Part shown: positions 12,750 to 23,455 of the stretch, piece by piece
How the letters are laid out: every line of letters starts with the position of its first letter
Numbering within the stretch: position 1 is the first letter of the stretch
From: Psilocybe azurescens
Lineage: Eukaryota; Basidiomycota; Agaricomycetes; Agaricales; Agrocybaceae
Length of the DNA: 64,000 nt
Direction: 5' to 3'
Assembly (NCBI GenBank): GCA_023853785.1
Contig: JAJIRX010000783.1
Span: 372,001-436,000, forward strand
Notes under the pieces: model-generated
Told to the model about the DNA's origin: nothing
What the model saw: only the letters and a program-made list of their open reading frames with translations
The model's database searches: none
Position numbers and translations under genes: made by a program

Positions 12750-13658
12750 TCAACACAGGCCCTGCTCTTCGATAAATTTTTGAAGAGATGCTGCGGTATT
12801 GGCAGTAATACTATCAGAGGTCGGGCGAAGTTGGCGCTGACTTGATGACGTCGACGCTGGTGCGTTGACCAGTTCCCAAACTCGACGAAGCTCCTCCTCA
12901 TCGACAATCTCAGTACCAGTAGGACCCACAGGTCGGTTAGGATCTCTTGACGGTCCAGGTTTTACAGCGGGGGCTACTACCTGTAATACTCCAAAGGGTT
13001 GGCGAGGCTGCTTTGACGGTCCAGGATTTATAGCGGGGCCCGGTACTTGTGGTACTGACGGTGCCGGATCCACAGAAGTAGTAACCACTTGGGAGGGTGG
13101 CTCGCACCACCCCCTTCGTGAAAACCTTTCGTGTGCCTTTCTGAACTGTTGCAGGTGCTCGTAGAGGATCTCGGTATCTGTGCGCTCTATGGAATTGTGC
13201 CGACGAGGAGTTCTCGTGTTGTCCTCGTTGAAGGATCCATCTCCCAAAGTGTATTGCTCCCCGAGCAGCGATTCCGCCTCCTCAAAACTCATCTCGGTGT
13301 CGGCGTGTCCTAAGAGTGACTGCGGCAGAGGTGAATCTTCTGATGTGGAATTGATTGGGCTGCCAGTGACACGGTCTTCAAACATATCCACCTCCACCGT
13401 GGCCTCAGGCCTGATGAGCTACTGCAGTACATTTCTGCTGTCGGGGGCGCGGGGCTTCTTGTTGTTTCTGCCTTGAGTCTTCGGTTTCGGAAACGTTGGA
13501 CCATTTGTGTGCCTCTTGGATTGCTCTAGCAGAAGTTGCGGTGAACCGTCTGCATAACGCTTCAAAGATTTGCGAGGCGATCTGCGAGGTGTCACGGTAC
13601 CAGAAGCTCGAGCCCGACTTCTGGTTTCCATCCAAAATTCGATGTTCGGCTGTGGCAT
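12750..13658 (-). CDS. Hypothetical disordered protein, basic N-terminus and acidic C-terminal half
   Basis: Not recognised. The reading frame opens with MPQPNIEFWMETRSRARASG, followed by SPRKSLKRYADGS and many Lys/Arg residues, which could serve as a nuclear localisation signal. The C-terminal part has TEMSFEEAESLLGEQ, a Pro-rich segment with two PGPS-type repeats, and EEELRRVWELVNAPAS near the end, which could be helical. Both halves lie in the same frame but an in-frame TAG follows NVLQ at 13419-13421. An intron from the GTACTG donor at about 13430 to a CCGCAG acceptor 111 nt later would remove the stop, keep the frame and join SRN to SLLGHADTEM. This is inferred from consensus only. There is no membrane segment. 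Confidence 0.5.
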
Positions 13659-14325
13659 TTGTTGTGGAATATGTATGGGATTTTGGTGGGGATTTATGTC
13701 TTTCCTTTGTCTGGATGTTATTATATATCCTTCGTTCGTAGGATCTATTTGATTTCACTTAGTGTGGCTCAGCCACGCTCATACTAATCATTATTATGGC
13801 CTGTTGCTAGTCATCGCCTCTTTCTTCCACAATGGTGTCAGGGATTCGGGTATATGTCGAGTCTTTCTGCATTATCTGGCCATTGTTGTTTCATTTCGAC
13901 AGACATTGGGACGTTCGTCCCATCAAAAGTGGCCCATCTTCTCGTTTTACATTCTTCTCTATTCAAACCAGTAGTGGTGGCACACCACGTTGGGATGTCA
14001 ATGTTCAGGATTAGTGGCCTTCAGTAATAAAATCATATGCTTATGGCTCTCGGGACGTTATCGGGCGTTAGAATGACAATACCTGACGAATTCTCGTTCA
14101 GGGCGCTTATCCGCACTTATGGCCCCAAACCCAATGGTAAAATGTAGACGGGTCACTAAGCTGCGACTCTTTTACAAAATGGAGGATACACTATATTGAG
14201 GACTCATGACACGACATGAACATATATATTGAATAAAAGACGACAAGTGTTTCACGAGGATAGAGCAAAATGTCGTATTTTTAACATATCTGTTTCTCAA
14301 TCATAGTTGTAAAGGCGCTCCGTAC
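13659..14325. other. Intergenic
   Basis: Lies between the start of the disordered-protein gene and the stop of the aryl-alcohol dehydrogenase-like gene. No supported coding or RNA feature seen. Confidence 0.5.
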
Positions 14326-15804
14326 TCAAGATTTGACTGCGGGGCGAAGGGGTTGCGCCATGGGGCGCATGTCAGTGTGCGCCGACGCCTGAACAAGATT
14401 AACGGTCTTGGTTCCATCTCCCTAAATTTGACGGGTTTAGCGAGCAGAAACGAAGTACAGATTACAATTGCACTGACAATGAACGTGGATGGGAACCCTG
14501 GATCGAAATCGACAACACTCTCCAAGTACTGGATTTGCTTGTCGCTCAGGCTGATATTTAGTGCTTCGATATTACTCAGCAAATGCTCGACCTTGCGGCC
14601 TCCGACAAGGGGGAACACATATGTAGTCTTCTGCATCAGATACGCAATCGCAACTAACCCAAGATTTAGATTTACTTCGACGTTAAAGAGAGTGACTCAC
14701 CGGCAGTGATACTCTTTGTTCCGACCTCCGCCGCTACCTTTTCTAAGGCCTTACAAACCTTCTTCTCCCTGTCAGTTCGCTCCCAATTGGGATCCAAAAG
14801 GGTGCGTCCCTTCTCCCCAGTCTTACGACGTCTCTCCTCTTCTGCGTCCGTCCGAATCTTTCCGGCAGCTAGAACATTCCAGGGTGCCAATGCCATACCT
14901 GTCAAAAAAAGACCAGTAAGCAACTTGATTAATCTGGTCAAATTTGAATCACCTTCGGCTCTCGCCATTGGAATGATTTCACGCTCGAAAGAACGTTCCA
15001 TGACGTTCCAAGCTCCTTGATAAACGACGAAGGGAGTCAACGCGTGATCACGAGCATATTGATTAGCTTTGGATACGACCCAAGCTGGTGTATCAGACAC
15101 CCCCTGTTCATATTTTGGTGAATGTTTGATAATAAGAACATTGATTCTAAACTTACCAGGTACAGAACCTTCCCTTGTACAACGAGATTGTGCAAACTCT
15201 TCATCACCTCTTCGATACTCGTGTCCCAATCCCACCAATGGAGATACAGAAGATCGATGTAGTTCGTACGCAATTTTTGAGGGACGCATCAACGGAAACG
15301 CGCATCGATTTCGAATTGTTCCCGACGTATAAAACCTGCTGTTGAACTGAATCGTTGTGCATTTTAAAGTCGGTGGTGTACTATAGATACATATATTTAT
15401 GAAATCGGAACACTCTGTGGAAATTAAATGAATTTCGAACCTTTGTTGCAATGAAAAGTTGGTCTCTTATGCCACGTTTCTCCGCCCATTCTCCAATGAA
15501 CGCTTCGGACGTCTCGTCCTGACTATTAGCAGTTTTCTAGTCAGAATATGTCGGACTGTATAGCTTAAACTCACTAGTTGTTCGCGGTGTCTATGAAGTT
15601 ACCCCCGTTGTCATAAAAAGCGTCGAGAAGTTTAAAGCTGCTTTCTTTGTTCATGGCGCCCATGCCGAACTTGTCCCATTTGTCGCCAATGCTCATCGCT
15701 CCCAGTGCAATAGGCGAGACATGGACTCCAGCATTCGGAGACAAAACCCGATATCGACCAAGATTCGTCTTGGGAGGAGGTGGTAGCTGCATGAATCGGG
15801 ACAT
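14326..15804 (-). CDS. Aryl-alcohol dehydrogenase-like aldo/keto reductase
   Basis: NADP-dependent cytosolic reductase of the AKR family that includes fungal aryl-alcohol dehydrogenases and norsolorinate reductase-like enzymes. It probably reduces aromatic aldehydes. ATG at 15804 gives [20 protein letters not shown]. The exons then spell the family hallmarks: NFIDTANN (catalytic Asp region), [25 protein letters not shown] (catalytic Lys), [15 protein letters not shown] (catalytic His), [47 protein letters not shown] and [12 protein letters not shown]. The last 56 nt intron (GTCAGT to TTTAG) leads into [13 protein letters not shown] and stop TGA at 14326-14328. Roughly seven exons. Between VDASLK and LRTNYIDLL the frame slips: the A5 tract at 15274-15278 needs six A. 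This is probably a sequence error rather than inactivation. Confidence 0.85.
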
Positions 15805-16510
15805 GTTCGTGGTTTCGATAAAATGGGAGAAAGTTTGCGTTTAGGTGAAGAAAGTAAGTAAGGTATGAAATGGGTAACGAACTTTATGTAGGAGAATATG
15901 TCTGAAAAAACTGGATCGATTCATCGCAGGATTTTAATTCTGCGTCATTTAGATAGAACATGATCCAGATGTCTTAGAGCGTCACGGATCTGTAGAGGCC
16001 AAGTAGAGGTCAAGTAAAAGCCGGTCTTGTTAGATTTATCTTTGAAGCTGGATATGGATACGGTACATAAATATCCTGGGACGATAGATCAACGACAATT
16101 GAGAGCATAGATGGGTAAGCATAATTTCTGGTAGGCATAGTCGAGTGTTAATGGAGGCCTGGCTGGATGCCGGAAATGGCCTGTCAGGTACCGGTCGACC
16201 GGTAACCGGCTACCTGTGTCAATCCATGATCGTCCAAAGGTCAAGCGCCTGCAAATCCAATGCAAATCGCAAGTTCAACTGGTTTAGTTATTTATCTCAA
16301 AACTATCGCTAAACTCGGTGAATTTCTGTATCTTACACCATTTAGCTCCTGTCAAGCTCCAGTAGGAAGTCCTTTCTCCAGCGAATAAGCGGTGGTATCA
16401 CTATTTTCCCTTTTCAATTGCTTTCCAATGGCATTCGACAAAAGTTACTACATAAAGAAACCCTTGCTAAACTCTCGACGTAGCTACCCATCGTTCAATA
16501 ATCAGGGCAT
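15805..16510. other. Intergenic
   Basis: Separates the aryl-alcohol dehydrogenase-like gene start from the 3' end of the secreted-protein gene; both are on the minus strand. It contains a 14 bp perfect palindrome (ACCGGTCGACCGGT, 16190-16203). No gene seen. Confidence 0.5.
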
Positions 16511-17202
16511 TTAGGAGTTAAAAGTGCCAGAGGGGCAAAATCTGTTGGAAAATGTGGGTTAAAAATAGAGACGCATGATACAAAAATTTCAATCACTGAC
16601 ACTATCGTATATGAAACGCCGGATCCCGGGCAAGAGTGGCCTGGAGGGGTGGTGTTGACGATGCCCGCAGGAGGCTGCGGTAGGGCGTCTGTGCAGCTTG
16701 CATTATCGCAACGTGCCTGAGTGCAGAACCCGTTGTTCTATCGATTACCAGATGAGTACATTTGCTCTCGGAGTCTAACAAATAGACTTACACTTGGAGA
16801 GCTTGGTGTGATGCTGATTCCAGCGGTGACAGGGAACTGACTGAGTTTAGCAATATAATAGGTGCTGGGCTAACATGCAAGCCGGAGTAAGTTTCATGCA
16901 AAGCTTACGATTTGTCGTCGCAGACTCACCGCTTGGAACCCGGCTTCAAGCCCAGAGATATTGCTTTGCCCTGGTGTGGTTACAACAAAGGGACCCGCAT
17001 TGTTGGTCGGGAGAGTTTTGGTTGTGCTAGCTCCTGAGGAGAGGTTTGAACTCTCCCCATTAGATTGTAGGGTTACAGCGGCCGGGCAATTGTTTACAAT
17101 CGTATACTGAGCGGTGGTACTTTGAGCAACAGCAGCCTCCCCGGACGCCAGGAGGAAGAGTGCACCAATTATCAAGTTCTTGATGGAGAGATTGAAAGCC
17201 AT
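16511..17202 (-). CDS. Small secreted cysteine-containing protein
   Basis: Predicted secreted protein. ATG at 17202 opens a signal peptide (MAFNLSIKNLIIGALFLLAS, then GEAAVAQ). The mature part has YTIVNNCPAAVTL, PFVVTTPGQ, STYYIAKLSQFPVTAGIS, NGFCTQARCDNASCTDA and a terminal SYTIVFCPSGTFNS. Four exons: introns follow GFQA (GTGAGT), SSPS (GTAAGT) and YTIV (GTCAGT), the last joining a short exon that ends at TAA 16511-16513. The cysteine pattern (NNCP, FC..RC..ASC, SCP, FCPSG) recalls short thaumatin-like or other basidiomycete secreted proteins, but I cannot name the family. It is a tandem paralogue of the next gene (18239-19523), which carries an added lectin domain. Function unknown. Confidence 0.75.
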
Positions 17203-18238
17203 GTCGGAAGGTTGGAGAATTGTTTTGAAAGTCGGCCTTCTGGCAGCTTTTTATAGCATCACAGCCTGCAGTAGAATGAATTGTTTCATCGTGAGGCTGT
17301 TACGATGGTGTGTAGAACTTGACAAAAATCTTCAAGGCCGGCGGGTGGCGCGGTGAGCATTACCTCAATCTTACCTCCGATTGGTTGACACGGATTTTGT
17401 GCCCACACTCGCAGATGCATGTCGGTTTTATCAGATCAAATCAGTTCTGTTATGGTCTCAAAACGTCTGGAGATTCTCCTGGAAAAGAAGGTTATGCATC
17501 GTATGGCAGAATTTCTGGTTTAAGCGGACAATTTTAGCTCCAACGTTAATTCGCGTTGATTCAAATCTCGAAACGCTGCGGCTGTAGAGATTAAGCCCCC
17601 GGTTTGGACGGTTTCCCTTAGCTTTACCGCTTAGAGCTGATGAAGCAATGACGAACAGAGACGGATCGACATGTAATACCAAAATATGTAGCGTGATGGC
17701 TGTGGTCTCATAGCCTGAACGAGCTTCCGCAATTTCATGATGGTGATTATTGTAAGCTAGTCATGCCAATCCGACAAGCAATAACCGTTGCACCAAAGGG
17801 GTGCTGTAAATACACTCTGGTATCTAGCTGCTCGGACTGTATATGAAGTGGTGGGCAATTGTACAATAATTTCGGCCAACAGCGAAAGCGGCAAAAGTAC
17901 CCCACTGACCAGTCTGGCTTGGCTTGGAGCACTGATATGCATCCCGGAATCGGATACTTTCCCCGCAAAACTTTGGCTCTGAATGCCTAACGCACCGGAT
18001 GATTAGAAAGGGGCCAGAGCTTGAAACTCGTCGCGAAGCATCGCAACAACTTGGATTAATAACAGAAAGATGTTGATCTCTGTGAAGGAGATATTCCCTT
18101 CAAGTACGAAGTACAGAAGTACAAGGTTTACAATACAATAAATCGTAAATAAAAGTCCTGAACTAATTGTTCATATGTTCATTCATAGTCCAAGAAAGGG
18201 GCGTGATAGACACCAAAGTCCGACATAAGCTAGATGCT
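17203..18238. other. Intergenic
   Basis: Contains the promoter of the minus-strand secreted-protein gene and the 3' flank of the lectin-fusion gene. No supported coding sequence seen. Confidence 0.5.
17250..17255 (-). promoter_or_regulatory. TATA box (TATAAA) of the small secreted-protein gene
   Basis: On the minus strand TATAAAAA lies about 50 nt upstream of the start codon at 17202, a normal spacing for a fungal TATA element. Confidence 0.45.
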
Positions 18239-19523
18239 TCACTCGGTCCAGATTTGATTCTGGTTTCCGTCAACGCATTGCCAGGTTTGCACTTGGTTCG
18301 AGTTTGTCAAGATGCCGCCAGTGAGATCGAGACATTGTCCTGAGAATACAAGGTCAACCCCGGGGGTAGCACTCGAAGGACAGAGAAGTATTTACCAGAT
18401 CCAATGACGGTGAGTTGACCGTTAGGGAGTTTGTTCCATTGCTGGGCCACAAGATCGTCATAGCAAGTCCAAATCTTCATGCCGGTACCGTTTGAAGGGT
18501 CTGTTAAGCAAGCATCTAGTGAGCACTGGATCCAAAGTCTTGTTCAGTAGAAGTGATCTCACTGGCTGAGGTGGCATCCAGGCAGAAATTGGTCCCGGCG
18601 AGTTTGATCTTTGTGGGTCCATTACCGAGAGTCCATTTCTGTGCAGCAGATCCATTGCAATCATATCTGGAATTGATAGAAGATGAGCTATTGGGTTGTG
18701 TATTTTCTTTTGGAGCACGAACATTTGCACGGGCGTTCCGTCGGCCTGTACGTTGCCGCGGACGTCTAGGCACTTTGAGCTACTAGCATGCGGATGAATA
18801 GCCACTGTTGGGGGTGCCGGCGTCGGGAGCAGCCCAGAAGGGCAGAAGCTAATACAAATCTATCAAAATTATAGCAAATGCTGGGAATCAAAATTTACTC
18901 ACGTTACAGAGAACGAGAGGTTAGGATGCACGCAAGAATGAAGGGGTGGGGTCGCTGGAGTATTTGTCTGGTCATCGAGGCCTGGCTGGGTCTTCGAAAA
19001 TGCATCTGTACAGTCTGCATTCTCGCAACGGATGTCGGTGCAGAAGCCATTGCTCTTATAACCCACGAGTCAGAAATGGTAAAACTGCGGCAGGATTGGA
19101 CAAGAGCGTACACCACCGAAATTAGGTCCGACATAAACACCAACGTTGAATTGATCAGGATTTTTGACAACATAGTAAAGGCCAGCCTAAGGAAAAGTCA
19201 GCTTGATGTGAGGGAAATCCTACGGTTTAGACTTACGTTTGGGTTACTATTTCCAAAGAATCGTACAGTGGTACCAAGTATATCAGTTCCTCCTTGAGTA
19301 ATGGCAGCGATACCTCCGCCATAGGGTCCTAGGTCTTTGACAACTTTGTCCTGAAGGTGGAGAGTACTATCGTAGTTTGCCGTTGATGTAGAGACGCAGA
19401 GGGACAGGACAGTTATTGCCTATATGAGCGACCAGTGCTGTTTTGCGCGGCCACTTTCCCAACCGAAGCCAGGAAAAGTAGTGCACTGACGACTGAGCCT
19501 TTGAAAGAGAGGTTGGAAGACAT
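18239..19523 (-). CDS. Secreted protein fused to a ricin-B-type beta-trefoil lectin domain
   Basis: Predicted secreted carbohydrate-binding protein. ATG at 19523 begins MSSNLSFKGSVVSALLFLAS and a signal peptide ending near VAAQ. The N-terminal domain parallels the neighbouring paralogue: GNNCPVPLRLYINGK, LYYVVKNPDQFNVGVY, NGFCTDIRCENADCTDA. A GTGAGT donor after SFSVT and a TATTAG acceptor join it in frame to FCPSGLLPTPAPPTVAIH and then the lectin: SSSKCLDVRGN, CNGSAAQKWTLGNG, FCLDATSAN, WTCYDDLVAQQWN, QCLDLTGG and NQIWTE, stop TGA at 18239-18241. Three QxW repeats (AQKW, AQQW, NQIW) mark a beta-trefoil. Apparent one-base slips occur near 19440 and 19385, either side of IGNNCP. If the GTGAGT donor were not used, the first domain would stop at 18899, leaving the lectin without a start codon or signal peptide. 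Confidence 0.75.
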
Positions 19524-20780
19524 ATGTAAGGATTGAATTTGAATGGACAACTGTTCTGTCCTCGAGGCTCTTATACGATTGAGAAACGTTGTCTGAAAGC
19601 AGCATGCAAGGGAAGGATCATAAACCCTATGACACAAACTGACAAAAAATCATTCAACTTGAAGAGCTCCACGGTCGAAGAATATCCGAGTATGCAGTGT
19701 CAGCGAAGCGTCCAGAGGCCCATACACCTCGGAACATATGAACATTCGCTTCATATCACATGGATAAGACTTCGTGTAACGGACAGTTAAACCATGCAAG
19801 TTAGCGAGTAGTGTATACTTTCTTCTGTATCGAGCACATCCTAATGAATAAACATGTTATATATCAAGTATAGCTGAGTATAGCATCTTAAAGGAACGTC
19901 GACTGACTATTGAATACCATCTCACTGGCAAAGCCATGCTCTAGTTCTCCGGCCTGGGTGCCCGCTTTGCGCATGATCAATGTTTCTGTTGGTCGACACC
20001 CAGCCCTCTTAACCGTTTGAAGCGGAGATCGCACGCCGCACACACAAAGATAATATCAATTTACGCACGGAGGGCCTATGAGCTATTGTTTCCACCTCCT
20101 GAACACTTTGCTGAATCATTCTTATGGTGAAGCATGTCCGTATCTCACACCTATGTCCTACCCAGACGAGCAGCTACCCTGTCCTGCAGGAAAGGCGACT
20201 CCCGTCAAACCCATGGATGATGTCCCGGCCGATAAATCCAGTTTGTGAGGCACAGATTATGCATCATCTAAGTAATTCTCCTTGAGGACCGTGCCGCCTT
20301 GCGCATGTGTAATAGGATTATGACTCCGGACTGTGGTCCACATGCGCGACCGAGGCGTTGAGACCGGGAAGACCTAGATTTGATTGAGACATCGATACTT
20401 GCCACCATAAGCAAGTCTATGAATAGAGTGAGACGCAACTAGTTAACTCTTCAAGCGCTCGGCACAATTGTGTTAAAGGTTTGGTCAGGTGTCGTTTACC
20501 AAATGATTTACCGCAGTTGATTGATTTTTCTCTCAACGGCAATTTGCGCGTCCGGCTTGATGACAAAATGATGGAGGTCAGCTGACAAATCGAATTGTCG
20601 CTTCCGCTCTTCCATCACCACAAGCCAGACGAGGCCAGACACAAACTTGTGTGACTGCAGCACAAGCCCATCAAGTATAGAATCTGTATTCCATGTCATG
20701 TTTCTATGCTCCGCGTCTGTAGAACTCGATCTATCACCACCCATGGTCTTCGTTCAATAACAACACCCAGTAATTACGAT
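19524..20780. other. Intergenic
   Basis: Between divergent genes. A minus-strand frame at 20508-20744 has no recognisable features. No RNA gene seen. Confidence 0.45.
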
Positions 20781-21367
20781 CATGGTGCCATATCCGACGG
20801 GCGTAAAACGGTCACCCGTATCAGAAAGCCTGCTCGGGGTGGCCAGAATTTATCAGATAGGTATCTGCGCTAGAAAAGTCCCTTCGTGGCAAGGATTCCA
20901 TTTCCCAGGCGATCGATGGGCTCATTCATCCGGACCCTGATACGCTGAAGTCGAAACAAAAGCAAAAACCAGTCCAATTATTCCATGGATTTGTGGTCCC
21001 GGAAGAGCCGAAGCTTCCAGCAGATGATGGTACGTCCTCTTACATAACGAGGTATAATCAGTAGTTAACTTAGCTTTGTTGTAGAATGCTGCATGTCTGG
21101 CTGTGCGGTTTGCGTCTACGATTTATACGAAGAGTCGCTTGAAGCATATCAAGAAGCTCTGGCGCAACTTAGGGCTAACCTATCCGCCAAACATATTCCA
21201 GAATACGAGTGGCCATTGACTATCCGAAACAAAGAATCGACTTCGAACATCGGAGGGAGAAGAGAAAGGAGACCATATTAAGTGCCTTCGAAGAGATGGA
21301 GCGAAATCTTCAGTTGAAGAAACTGCAGGCAGATGCAGGATCCAGCTTCATCGAGTTAGTATACTGA
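20781..21367 (+). CDS. Oxidoreductase-like (Oxidored-like) domain protein
   Basis: Small protein with the conserved motif DECCMSGCAVCVYDLYEESL, diagnostic of the Oxidored-like domain (Pfam family, human OXLD1 relatives). Its biochemical role is unclear and it is often predicted to be mitochondrial. The cysteines CC..GC..C may bind a metal or form disulfides. The motif exon follows an intron with donor GTACGT at about 21029 and acceptor TTGTAG. Upstream coding reads VQLFHGFVVPEEPKLPADD. Downstream, EYEWPLTIR slips frame to KQRIDFEHRREKRKETILS, which needs one more A in the run at 21227-21229; the C-terminus is helical (FEEMERNLQLKKLQAD). The ATG at 20781 needs another one-base change near 20875, so the 5' end is tentative. 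A 60 nt intron could move the stop to 21436. Confidence 0.7.
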
Positions 21368-21436
21368 TATCATAAACATTTACCCCACCTCTAATTGGAT
21401 ATAATCACGAATAGAAAACATAGTTACCAACGCTGA

Positions 21437-22255
21437 TACCCGGTCTGAACAAAAGGCATCAATTGGCTGCAAATATGAGAAATGCACCGCGTGATTCCTT
21501 CTTCAGCGAATTATACCACGGCGCTAGATGGCTGTTGTTCAGTGGTCGCTGAAAAATAAGCAACAGCCAGATCATGTTTGAAAATATCCATTTATTGTAT
21601 GTTTTGTATTCTGGCGCAAATCCAGTGTTGTTGATCATTAAAGGAATAACGCAGTGCGATAGTCAAACCCCAATAGCCTAGCTTGACTGTCGTCGAGGAA
21701 GAAACTCTGGCAAGGGTTGTCGAGACCATGAAAACTCAGGTCCATCATCAGAGATATCCTTCTAGGACGGAAAACCTACATCCTCGCCATTCCCAATCAG
21801 GGTTTAGTTCCATCTACTCTTCCTGCATGCAAAGCATTAGCCAGATAGTACATATGACGGTGTAACAATGCAGTCTGCACTCAGAATGCAGACACACATC
21901 GACCTCGTCGGCAACTTCCTCAAAACGGACTGCTTAACATCCAGATCAAATCTCCATAAGGATGCCCAATTTCCATTCAACTTCATCGCAGTAGGAAACT
22001 TGCTGCACTCGTCAGAAAAAATCTCTGCCATCCACGCCAGTGAAGCATAAAACATGGAATTGTCGTCTTCCCACCTTACAACATAGATACATATCCAATA
22101 CACATCGTTAATCTTGGCATGCATTTTAAACTAGAGCGAAAATAAAACATGCAAGGTTACAACTACCATAAAGGTTTCCCGAGAGAGGAGGCGAAGAGCG
22201 AAGCTCCGAGCCGACAAGCTGTCTAACCCGAGCCCATACCAAAGAAACCCAATAC
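21437..22255. other. Intergenic, 3' flanks
   Basis: Between the 3' ends of two convergent genes (Oxidored-like and eL20). No supported gene seen. Confidence 0.45.
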
Positions 22256-22994
22256 TTAGAAAGTAACGGGGCGGTTCGCGACGAAGGTCGAGCGGAACTT
22301 CGTGATGCGGTGGGGAAGGGGGAACTTGAGGTTGGGGGTAAGGAGTTGCTTGATATATGGGCGACGGATGTCCTCGGTCTTCTCGATCTCAACAACACGG
22401 AGAACCTAAAGAGGCCGGAAGAAAGTTTAAACTAAACGGAATCCGCCGAACCTGTGTACAACGTACGTGGATGGACCTGAAGCGGGCACGATGCCTGGCA
22501 GCCATGTCCTGATAGAGACTCTTGACAGCGTCCGCGCGGCTGAGGTCACGGAACTCCTTGTACATGTTGTGGGTTCCGGAGCGCGAGTCGTATCGGAGCC
22601 AGATACCGAAGTTCTTAACCTTCAAAGGCTTCTTCTCGTGAATCTAAAATGAGGGGAAGCCAATGCGAACGAAAAAGATATCGCAATGAAGCCCTGTAGT
22701 CAGCAATCCCATTCCGCCTGCCTCTTGAGGGGCTGCAAGGGATATCAAAATAATACATACGACGTTAACACCAATGATTTCGCCATTGGCCTTCTTGACC
22801 TTTTTGAGTTGCCTGTGTGGTGTGAGTAAAATTTCGCCAGTGGTAGAGGCCTTCTACACACCTGAGGAAGTACCAGAAACGGGACTTGGCGACAACCTCG
22901 TTAGGCGCGAAAATGCGCATACGATAGATTTTGGGGTGGGCTCCGCCTCCGTGGGCAAATGACGACCGACGACCTGATATTCCTGGAGACCCAT
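22256..22994 (-). CDS. RPL20: 60S ribosomal protein eL20 (L18a family)
   Basis: Cytosolic large-subunit ribosomal protein. Four coding exons read [18 protein letters not shown], then [104 protein letters not shown] and a C-terminal FVANRPVTF with stop TAA at 22256-22258. Length is typical of the family. Introns have good donors (GTATGT, GTACGT). The first exon slips by one base after PTPK: the plus-strand TTTTGGGG run at 22929-22936 is one base short. Because this protein is essential and normally single-copy, the slip is best read as a sequencing error. The start at 22994 is the first in-frame ATG; a 5' UTR exon further upstream is possible. Confidence 0.93.
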
Positions 22995-23455
22995 TCTGAT
23001 TCGAAAGACGGAGATGTCAGCACAGTTATCGCAGAAATGTACCCCGACCGCAAGAGTTTCCGCCCATCATCCAATTCCATTCCCATCCATCCATCCGAAA
23101 ACCATCCTTTTTCTTCCCATAAACCATTCAGCATCCATCTGGCATCCTCCTGGGTTCGCAGGGAAGGTGAATTGAGACTCACGTTGTCGGAGGGGTGTTT
23201 CTTGAGGTTAGACGTCGGACGATGTGTTCTGTGGACGCGATAACTACGATGTTTGTCAATATTTGTCAAGTGGATTCGATTTTCGGCATTTCGGCACGAC
23301 TATCCGCGCGATTACTGGGTGCATGCTTCCAAGGTGCTCACTGACTATTCAACGAACTAACAAAGAGTTTATATAATACAAATGGTGCAAGATTCAACAA
23401 TGAAAGCGGTCTAATGTGATACTACACTTAATACATCGGAAGAAACAGTCATTAG
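22995..23455. other. Intergenic between eL20 start and CSN5 stop
   Basis: Probably holds the eL20 promoter and a 5' UTR intron: on the minus strand an AAC|GTGAGT donor lies near 23180. No further gene seen. Confidence 0.45.
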
